A stretch of 64,000 nucleotides of DNA, from NCBI GenBank assembly GCA_037481615.1, contig JBBFLI010000017.1; one strand, 5' to 3'. Of this stretch, positions 58,205-64,000 are shown piece after piece. Numbering within the stretch: position 1 is the stretch's first letter; each line of letters begins with the position of its first letter. Under the pieces are notes generated by a model. It did not search any database, was not told the DNA's origin, and was given only the letters and a program-made list of their open reading frames with translations. This DNA is from SpSt-501 sp037481615 (GTDB taxonomy: Bacteria; Desulfobacterota; Desulfobacteria; Desulfobacterales; SpSt-501). The translations under genes and the position numbers were made by a program.

Positions 58205-59457
58205 TCATCGGCAACGGCATCGCCGGCGGGGAGGTCGCCTTCGGCCTGCGGCGCGCCGGCTCCGCAGACGAGATCACGATCCTCTCCGCCGAGGAGGCCC
58301 CCGAATACGATCCCTGCTCGCTTCCTTACTTCCTGGGCCGCGATGTGCCGCGGACGCGCGTCTTCCGGCGGCGCTGGGAGGATTACCCCGCCGCGGGGAT
58401 CCGCCTGGAAACGGGCGATGCGGCCGTGGCGATCGACCCGGAAGCGCGCCGCGTGCACACGGCCTCCGGCAGAGAGCACCCGTTCGACCGGCTCGTTCTC
58501 GCTCACGGCGGAAGCCTTTTCGTCCCGCCCATTCCGGGCATCGACCGGCCCGGCGTGCACCGCTGCAAGCAGCTCCCCGAAGCCGACCTCCTCGACCGGC
58601 ATCAGGGCTCCCGCGCCGTCGTCATCGGCTCGGGGGCGATCGGCATCGAGGCGGCCGAGGCGCTCAAGAAACGAGGTTACGCGGTCACGGTGATCGAGGT
58701 GATGGACTGGATTCTGCCCGCGCTCTTCGACCCCGAGACCGCCGGCCGGCTCAAGCGCCGTCTCGAACGCTGCGGGATCTCCGCGCTCACCGGCGAGCGC
58801 GTGCTCCGCATCGAGGGGACCCAAGCGGTCTCCGCCGTCGTCACCGACCGCCGCACCCTCGACTGCGACACGGTCGTCCTCGCCACCGGCGTCGTCCCCG
58901 GGGTCGCGCTCGCCCGGACGGCGGGCATCGAGGTCGGCCGCGGCATCCGCGTCAACGGCCGCCTGGAAACCTGTGTGCCGGGCATTTACGCCTGCGGCGA
59001 TTGCATCGAGACGGTCGACGCCTGCACGGGCGAGGACGCCATGTTCCAGCTCAAGCACAACGCGATCGAGCAGGCCCGCATCGTCGTCCGCAACCTCCGC
59101 GGCGAGCCGGCCGACTACCCCGGCGCCTGGGCCTTCGCCCGCGCCCACTTCTTCGACACCCATGCCGTCACCTTCGGCAAGACGACCCGCGCGACCCAGT
59201 GCGAGCTGGGCGAGCTCGAGATCCTCGAGCGCGAGGCGGGGGACGACTACCTGCGGGTGATCCTGAAGGAGGGGGTGATCGTCGGCGGCCAGGCGATCGG
59301 CCGCTTCGCCGATGCGGCGGGGCTGCTGATCGGCGCCATGTGGCGCCGCGAATCGATCCCGGCCCTGCGCGCGCGCCGGGAACTTCTCGCCGGGCCGCCG
59401 CCCGCACTGCCCTGGACCGTCCGCAAGCTGGGGGAACTGCTGGGGTTGACCGGCTGA
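58192..59457 (+). CDS. FAD-dependent NAD(P)H:ferredoxin oxidoreductase-like protein (FNOR type)
   Basis: This 421-residue pyridine nucleotide-disulfide oxidoreductase family protein has the FAD site ILIIGNGIAGGEVAFGLRRAG at residues 3-23, the NAD site AVVIGSGAIGIEAAEALKKRGY near 143, and the second FAD motif VPGIYACGDCIETVD near 263. The start at 58192 has GGAG upstream and lies inside the last codons of the ferredoxin gene. There is no redox-active CxxC, as in nitrite/ferredoxin reductases of the NirB/FNOR group. With the ferredoxin it would form a soluble NAD(P)H-ferredoxin electron link. Confidence 0.88.
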   Translation: MRILIIGNGIAGGEVAFGLRRAGSADEITILSAEEAPEYDPCSLPYFLGRDVPRTRVFRRRWEDYPAAGIRLETGDAAVAIDPEARRVHTASGREHPFDRLVLAHGGSLFVPPIPGIDRPGVHRCKQLPEADLLDRHQGSRAVVIGSGAIGIEAAEALKKRGYAVTVIEVMDWILPALFDPETAGRLKRRLERCGISALTGERVLRIEGTQAVSAVVTDRRTLDCDTVVLATGVVPGVALARTAGIEVGRGIRVNGRLETCVPGIYACGDCIETVDACTGEDAMFQLKHNAIEQARIVVRNLRGEPADYPGAWAFARAHFFDTHAVTFGKTTRATQCELGELEILEREAGDDYLRVILKEGVIVGGQAIGRFADAAGLLIGAMWRRESIPALRARRELLAGPPPALPWTVRKLGELLGLTG

Positions 59458-59481
59458 GGGAGGGGGGATCCGCCCCCCGTC

Positions 59482-59877
59482 TCAGGCCTTCTTTTCCCAG
59501 AGACCGCGCTCGATCAGCACCTCGCGCAGGACTTTCAGCGCCTGGTTGCCCGCCGGAACGCCGCCGTAGACCATCGACTGGAAAATCGCCTCGGCGATCT
59601 CCTCGGGGCGGCAACCCACGTTCAGAGCGGCCTCGATGTGCAGCCGGAGCTCCTCGAGCCGCCCGAGGACGGTGAGGCACCCCACGGTGACGAGCTGGCG
59701 CACGGGGTGCGGGATGCGCTCGCGGGCGTAAAGGCGGCCGGTGATGAAGAGCGACAGATCCCGCGCCAGATCGCGGTCGAAGGCCTTCCAGAGTTCGTAG
59801 GGGCGGTCTTCCCCACGCACCCCGCGGAAGTAGAGCTCGGCCGTGCGGCGGGTCTTTTCGACCAGTTCGTCGTCCAT
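59482..59877 (-). CDS. Carboxymuconolactone decarboxylase-family protein
   Basis: This 131-residue CMD-fold protein has the segments HPVRQLVTVGCLTVLGRLEELRLHIEAALNVGCRPEEIAEAIFQSMVYGGVPAGNQALKVLREVL, as in PcaC-like proteins. The AhpD-type CxxC is absent; one Cys and the downstream His are present. Function in anaerobes is not settled. The ATG at 59877 has GGGAGG upstream and lies 17 nt after the ETF-QO stop, so it is the last gene of the ETF operon. Confidence 0.83.
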   Translation of the reverse strand: MDDELVEKTRRTAELYFRGVRGEDRPYELWKAFDRDLARDLSLFITGRLYARERIPHPVRQLVTVGCLTVLGRLEELRLHIEAALNVGCRPEEIAEAIFQSMVYGGVPAGNQALKVLREVLIERGLWEKKA

Positions 59878-59894
59878 GGCCACCTCCCGGAGAT

Positions 59895-61544
59895 TCAGAG
59901 CATCGTCCAGTTCGGCCCGCCACCCCCCTCCGGGCAGTTCCAGAGGATATTCCGCAAGGGGTCCTTGATCTCGCAGGTCTTGCAATGGAGGCAGTTCGAG
60001 GGGTTGAGCTTGAGCCGCGGCCCGCCGTCCTCCTGGATGTCCATCTCGTAGACCTGCCCCGGGCAGAAGCGCGTGCAGGGGCTGCGGTACTCTTCCCAGC
60101 AGCGGCTCGTGCACCACTCGGGCCGGGGGATGTGCAGGTGGCAGGGCTGGTCCTCCTCGTGGCGCGTTCCCGAGAGGTATACCCCGGTCAGTTTGTCCAC
60201 ATAGAGCGTGCCGTCGAGATCCCCGACCGCGGTCGGCTCCCGGAAGGCGCGCGGTTTGAGCGCGGAGCAGTCCTCGTGGATCGGCATCGGATCGATCAGC
60301 CCCCGGCCGCCACTCAGCATCTGGGCCCCGAGGTGGAAGATCCGCGAGGCAGGCGGCCGCGACAGGGCCTGGCTGAAGTTCCGGGCTTCCCGCAGCTCCG
60401 CGCCGAGCCAGCTTTCCTCGAGCCGCCGCCGGTAGCCCTCCAGGGCGCAAGCGCCGTTCTCCCCCGCGGCGAGCGCCGCGGCGATCGTCTCCGCGGCGAG
60501 CATCCCCGATTTCATGGCCGTGTGCACGCCCTTCAGGCGGCGGGCGTTCAAAGTGCAGGCCGAGTCGCCGACGACCAGCGCGCCGTCGGCGAAGAGCCGC
60601 GGCATGCTGTACCATCCCCCCACGGGGAGCGTCTTCGCCCCCTGCTGCAGCACCCGACCCCCGGCGATCCACCGCGCAACGAGGGGGTGCCGTTTGAAGC
60701 GCAGGAATTCCTGGTAGGGTTCGAGCATCGTGTCCGCATAGTCGAGCCCCACGACCAGCCCGAGGGAAACGCGGCCCCCCGCCATGCGGTAGAGAAACCC
60801 CCCTCCCTTGGTCTCGAGACCCAGCGGGAAGCCGAAGGTGTGAACCACCGCCTCGGGGGAGCGCCGAAAGGGGGAATCCTCGGGGAGCTCGATCACTTCC
60901 TTGACGGCGGTCTCGAAGGCCGGGGGCATCCGACCTGCGAAGAGGCCGAGGCGCTGCGCCGCCTCGCGCAGGAGGCTCCCCCGCGGCCCCTCGGCGAAGA
61001 CGGTCACCTTCGCCAGCAGATCGACCCCCGGCTCGAAGTTCCCCTTGCGCCGCCCCTGCTTGTCGATGCCCTTGTCGCCGGTGCGCACGCCGAGGACGCG
61101 GGGGGAGGAGCCGTCGAAGAGCGTTTCGACGGCGGCGAACCCGGGGAAGACGTTCACCCCCATCTCCTCGGCGATCGCGCCCAGCCACGCGCAGAACCGC
61201 GAGAGGCTGGCGACGAAGGCGCCCTCGTTGTGCAGAAACGGTGGGATCCAGGGCAGCCGCCAGGCCCTCTCCTCCGTGAGGTAGAAGACGGCGTCGTGGA
61301 GGTTTTCCTCCTCGATCGGGCAGCCGCGGCGGCGGAAATCGGGCAGGAGCTCTTCCAGCGCCCGCGGGTCGACCACCGCCCCGCTCAGGCTGTGCGCGCC
61401 GAGCGCCGGGGCTTTTTCGACGACGCAGACCTCGAAATCCCGGCCCTGTTCCGCGGCGAGCTGTTTCAGGCGGATCGCCGCGGCGAGCCCCGCCGGGCCG
61501 GCACCGACGATCACGACGTCGAATTCGAGCCGCTCGCGTTCCAT
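59895..61544 (-). CDS. Electron transfer flavoprotein:quinone oxidoreductase
   Basis: This 549-residue protein has the FAD site FDVVIVGAGPAGLAAAIRLKQLA at the N-terminus, VVGDSACTLNARRLKGVHTAMKSGMLAAE and a C-terminal ferredoxin domain (CTRFCPGQVY, NPSNCLHCKTCEIKDPLRNILWNCPEGGGGPNW) that closes all ETF-QO proteins. It moves electrons from ETF to the membrane quinone pool. I start at the ATG at 61544; an in-frame TTG four codons earlier overlaps the etfA stop. It follows etfA with only a few bases between. Confidence 0.94.
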   Translation of the reverse strand: MERERLEFDVVIVGAGPAGLAAAIRLKQLAAEQGRDFEVCVVEKAPALGAHSLSGAVVDPRALEELLPDFRRRGCPIEEENLHDAVFYLTEERAWRLPWIPPFLHNEGAFVASLSRFCAWLGAIAEEMGVNVFPGFAAVETLFDGSSPRVLGVRTGDKGIDKQGRRKGNFEPGVDLLAKVTVFAEGPRGSLLREAAQRLGLFAGRMPPAFETAVKEVIELPEDSPFRRSPEAVVHTFGFPLGLETKGGGFLYRMAGGRVSLGLVVGLDYADTMLEPYQEFLRFKRHPLVARWIAGGRVLQQGAKTLPVGGWYSMPRLFADGALVVGDSACTLNARRLKGVHTAMKSGMLAAETIAAALAAGENGACALEGYRRRLEESWLGAELREARNFSQALSRPPASRIFHLGAQMLSGGRGLIDPMPIHEDCSALKPRAFREPTAVGDLDGTLYVDKLTGVYLSGTRHEEDQPCHLHIPRPEWCTSRCWEEYRSPCTRFCPGQVYEMDIQEDGGPRLKLNPSNCLHCKTCEIKDPLRNILWNCPEGGGGPNWTML

Positions 61545-61552
61545 CGGGGGGT

Positions 61553-62518
61553 TCAACCTTTCAGGGCTTTCACGGCCTCGGTCAGCTTGGGAAGGATCTG
61601 GAACATGTCGCCCACGACCCCGTAGTCGGCCTTGGAGAAAATCGGCGCCTCGGGGTCCTTGTTGATGGCGACGATCACCTTGGAGCTCGACATCCCGGCC
61701 AGGTGCTGGATCGCCCCGGAGATGCCGCAGGCGATGTAGAGCGTGGGGGAGACGACCTTGCCGGTCTGGCCCACCTGGTCGGAGTGCTTGCGCCAGCCCT
61801 CGTCCACGGCCGAGCGCGAGGCCCCGACCGCGGCCCCGAGGGCGGCGGCCAGTTCCTCGATCGGGGCGAAATTGCCCCCCGTCCCCCGCCCGCCGGAGAC
61901 GATGATGTCCGCCTCGGTCAGCTCGACGCGGCCCGAGGTGTCCATGCGCTTCTCGACGACCGCCGTCGGGACCGCCCCCAGGGAAAGCGCGGGCGCCTCC
62001 ACGGCGGCCTGCCTCGGCTGGCGCTCGATCCGCATGACGTTCGGCCGCACGGCGGCGATCTGGGGCAGGCCGGCGATCTTCACCTCGGCCAAAATCTTGC
62101 CGCCGAACATCGGCCGGGTGAAGACGAGATCGCCGTCGCGGATGTCGATCGCCGTGCAGTCCATGGCCAGGCCGGCGTCCAGTCTCGCGGCGTAGCGCGC
62201 GGCGAGGTCCTTTCCCTGCACCGTCGCCCCGAAGAGAATCACCGCCGGCGGATCCGCCGCGAGCGCCTGCGCGAGGGCTTCGGTGTACGCCTCCACGCGG
62301 AAATCGGCGAGCGCCGGGTCGTCGAGCACGAGCACCCGGTCCGCCCCGTAGGCGGCCAACTCGGATGCGAGCCCCTGAACGCCGGAGCCCATGACCACCG
62401 CCGTCAGTTTCGCCCCGCGCGCGTCGGCGAGGCGGCGGCCCTCGCTGACGACCTCATAGGAAACCTTGCGGAATTTCCCTTCCCGTTGCTCGGTGACGGC
62501 CACGATCCCGTCTGCCAT
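61553..62518 (-). CDS. etfA: Electron transfer flavoprotein alpha subunit
   Basis: This 321-residue protein has the alpha-subunit FAD domain in the second half: VSGGRGTGGNFAPIEELAAALGAAVGASRSAVDEGW, QVGQTGKVVSPTLYIACGISGAIQHLAGM, and IVAINKDPEAPIFSKADYGVVGDMFQILPKL. It accepts electrons from acyl-CoA dehydrogenases together with EtfB. It lies 22 nt after etfB. Confidence 0.95.
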   Translation of the reverse strand: MADGIVAVTEQREGKFRKVSYEVVSEGRRLADARGAKLTAVVMGSGVQGLASELAAYGADRVLVLDDPALADFRVEAYTEALAQALAADPPAVILFGATVQGKDLAARYAARLDAGLAMDCTAIDIRDGDLVFTRPMFGGKILAEVKIAGLPQIAAVRPNVMRIERQPRQAAVEAPALSLGAVPTAVVEKRMDTSGRVELTEADIIVSGGRGTGGNFAPIEELAAALGAAVGASRSAVDEGWRKHSDQVGQTGKVVSPTLYIACGISGAIQHLAGMSSSKVIVAINKDPEAPIFSKADYGVVGDMFQILPKLTEAVKALKG

Positions 62519-62540
62519 CTTCGCCTCCTTGAACCGGCGG

Positions 62541-63329
62541 CTAGATCAGCCGCGCCTCTTCGTGCAGCACCCGCACCAGCTCGGCCGCGACGGCCTCCGG
62601 CGTCTCCCCCGAAATCATGCGCACCGCCTTGCGCGTGGGCGGGAGCTTGAGCGCCTGAACGAGAATTTTGCGCCCCGCGGCGCCGACCGTCGCCGGGTCG
62701 ACCCCGAGATCGGCGAGCGTCTTCACCTCGAGGGGTTTCTTCTTCGCCTTCATGATCCCCGGCAGCGAGGCGTATCGCGGCTCGTTGAGCCCCCGCTGGG
62801 TCGTGATGAGCGCCGGCAGCGGGGCCTCCACCACGACCGTCCCCCCTTCGACGAGGCGGTGGCCGCGCACGCGCCCGTCGAGCAGCTCGAGCTTCACCAC
62901 GAGGGCGAGGTGGGGGATGCCCAGCCGCTCGGCCACCGCGGGGCCGACCTGACCGTTGTCCTCGTCGACGCCGCGCTGGCCGCAAAGGATGAGGTCGAAG
63001 GGGATCGACTTCAGCGCGGCGGCGAGGATGCGCGCGGTCGCCAGGGCGTCTCCCCCCTCGGCGGCGGGATCCTGGATATGAACCCCCTTGTCCGCACCCA
63101 TGGCGAGTGCGGTGCGGATCGTCTCCTGGACCCGCGCCCCCCCGAGCGAGACCACGGTGACCGTCCCCCCCTTGGCCTCGCGGATGCGGAGCGCCTCCTC
63201 CACCGCCAGCTCGTCGTAGGGGTTCATGACCCACTTGACGTCCTCCTTGCGGATCGAGACCCCGTCCGCGGCGATCTGGACGAGCGACTCCGTGTCCGGG
63301 ACCTGCTTGACGAGAACCACGACGTTCAT
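62541..63329 (-). CDS. etfB: Electron transfer flavoprotein beta subunit
   Basis: This 262-residue protein starts MNVVVLVKQVPDTES and has NPYDELAVEEALRIRE, CGQRGVDEDNGQVGPAVAERLG and the signature VEAPLPALITTQRGLNEPRYASLPGIMKAKKKPL. The ATG at 63329 has AAGGAG upstream. It follows the acyl-CoA dehydrogenase by 16 nt. The NAD-binding variation seen in bifurcating EtfB was not assessed. Confidence 0.95.
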   Translation of the reverse strand: MNVVVLVKQVPDTESLVQIAADGVSIRKEDVKWVMNPYDELAVEEALRIREAKGGTVTVVSLGGARVQETIRTALAMGADKGVHIQDPAAEGGDALATARILAAALKSIPFDLILCGQRGVDEDNGQVGPAVAERLGIPHLALVVKLELLDGRVRGHRLVEGGTVVVEAPLPALITTQRGLNEPRYASLPGIMKAKKKPLEVKTLADLGVDPATVGAAGRKILVQALKLPPTRKAVRMISGETPEAVAAELVRVLHEEARLI

Positions 63330-63345
63330 GGGCCGCACTCCTTTC

Positions 63346-64000
63346 TTAGCGGTTCGCCTTGCGGATGCCGAGCTGGTCGAGCGCGATGATCCACTTGCAG
63401 ATGTTCGCCGAGCCCTCCACCATGGTGTAGGTCGGCGCATCCCGGAAATACCGGGCCACCGGGTACTCGGTGGAATAGCCGTAGGCGCCGAGGATGCGCA
63501 TGGCGTAGTTGGCGGCGCGGGTCACCACCTCGCCGGCGAAGTACTTCGCCTGGGCGACATCGAGGCCGTTGTCGAGGCGGCCCTGGTCCTTCGCCCAGGC
63601 GGCCTTGTAGACGAGCAGCCGCGCCGCCTCGATTTCGGCCGACATCTGCGCGATCAGGTCTTGGTTCATCTGGAACTCGCCGATCTTCTTGCCGAATTGC
63701 TTGCGCGTGTTCGCATACTTGACGGCCGCCTCCAGGCAGGCCTGGGCGAGGCCCACGGCGCCGGCCGCGGCCGAAAGCCGCGTCTGGTTGAGCGAGCTGA
63801 AGACGATCCGCGCACCGTCCCCCGGGGCCCCGAGAATGTTCTCCTTGGGGATGCGGCAGTCGGTGAGGAAGACCTCGCCCGTCGGCGAGGAGTGGGAGCC
63901 CATCTTCTCGAGCTGGGTCGTGCGCACGCCGGGGAAGTTTTTGGGCTCGAGCACGAAGGCCGAAAGCCCCTTCGACTCCTTCGAGCGGTCCGTGTAGGCG
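63346..64000 (-). CDS. Acyl-CoA dehydrogenase (N-terminal part beyond the window)
   Basis: The frame runs to the right edge and covers the C-terminal 217 residues. It contains the end of the beta domain (GLSAFVLEP, GSHSSPTGEVFLTDCRIPKENILG) and the whole C-terminal helical domain (TRKQFGKKIGEFQMNQDLIAQM, RILGAYGYSTEYPVARYFRDAPTYTMVEGSANICKWIIA). The Glu in TMVEGSANICK is at the usual catalytic-base site. It is the first visible gene of the ETF operon, so its electrons likely go to EtfAB. The substrate is not identifiable from this part; cyclic or dicarboxylic acyl-CoA (for example pimelyl or glutaryl) would fit the pathway. Confidence 0.9.
   Translation of the reverse strand, partial: AYTDRSKESKGLSAFVLEPKNFPGVRTTQLEKMGSHSSPTGEVFLTDCRIPKENILGAPGDGARIVFSSLNQTRLSAAAGAVGLAQACLEAAVKYANTRKQFGKKIGEFQMNQDLIAQMSAEIEAARLLVYKAAWAKDQGRLDNGLDVAQAKYFAGEVVTRAANYAMRILGAYGYSTEYPVARYFRDAPTYTMVEGSANICKWIIALDQLGIRKANR

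Noticed and set aside
1..64000. CRISPR arrays, tRNA/rRNA genes, insertion sequences, phage genes
   Set aside because: No regularly spaced repeats, cloverleaf or rRNA-like segments, transposase motifs or structural phage genes were seen while reading both strands.

Overview
The window is about 64 kb of high-GC, densely coded bacterial DNA. It looks like a chromosome segment of a strictly anaerobic, aromatic-degrading Desulfobacterota-type (deltaproteobacterial) organism. The evidence is a tungsten class II benzoyl-CoA reductase cluster (BamBCDEF) with two in-frame UGA (selenocysteine) codons, the three ring-cleavage enzymes that follow that reductase, a second tungsten aldehyde oxidoreductase, TRAP transporters, many multi-cluster ferredoxins and an ETF/ETF:quinone oxidoreductase branch. 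No rRNA, tRNA, CRISPR array, insertion sequence or phage gene was recognised. The species cannot be named from the sequence alone.

Layout. 1-9255 (minus): a GntR/FadR-type regulator, an amidohydrolase, two tandem complete TRAP transporters (each dctP-dctQ-dctM) and an XdhC-type molybdoenzyme maturation protein cut by the left edge. 9536-11657 (minus): a GNAT acetyltransferase, an AcuA-like GNAT and a class IV aminotransferase, divergent from the next block. 11936-31471 (plus): sixteen tightly spaced genes ending in a strong intrinsic terminator. They encode BamA/Oah, an SDR, a thiolase with its DUF35 partner, a dienoyl-CoA hydratase (BamR/Dch), a hydroxyacyl-CoA dehydrogenase/hydratase fusion, BamQ/Had, IorAB, a phenylacetate-CoA-ligase-type enzyme, a PanE-type reductase, a single HgdC-like activator with a single HgdB-like protein, an ADP-forming acyl-CoA synthetase, an AMP-forming acyl-CoA ligase and a second thiolase. 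31599-35066 (minus): UspA, a MoaD-like protein, a ferredoxin, an AOR and a zinc ribbon protein. 35300-39110 (plus): an IclR regulator, an M24 peptidase-like protein and an adenine deaminase-like enzyme; two GTTC-N8-GAAC boxes lie between these divergent units. 39115-43914: mixed accessory genes (ChrB-like, MFS, ATC-hydrolase family, a Cys-rich ferredoxin, ZIP, LysE).

44030-52695 (minus): bamB-bamC-bamD-bamE-bamF-fdhD. bamE (HdrA-like) and bamF (MvhD-like) each appear broken by a UGA, but the reading frame and family homology continue straight through it at positions that are Cys in homologues. 52986-57349: a hotdog thioesterase, a response regulator, two histidine kinases and an ACT-domain protein. 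57680-59457 (plus): a CooF-like ferredoxin and an FNOR-like NAD(P)H oxidoreductase. 59482-64000 (minus): a CMD-family protein, ETF-QO, EtfA, EtfB and an acyl-CoA dehydrogenase cut by the right edge.

How it fits together (inference). Aromatic acids or aromatic amino-acid products are imported and made into acyl-CoA thioesters by the ligases or by IorAB. BamBCDEF, probably by electron bifurcation or confurcation through the HdrA/MvhD-like selenoproteins, dearomatises benzoyl-CoA. Dch, Had and Oah open the ring, and the dehydrogenase fusion and thiolases carry out beta-oxidation. ETF/ETF-QO collects electrons from acyl-CoA dehydrogenases. A shared palindrome (ATAGCTA-N5-TAGCTAT) at the promoters of the bamA operon, the bamB operon and the ferredoxin/oxidoreductase pair suggests one regulon. 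The AcuA-like acetyltransferase suggests control of the ligases by lysine acetylation.
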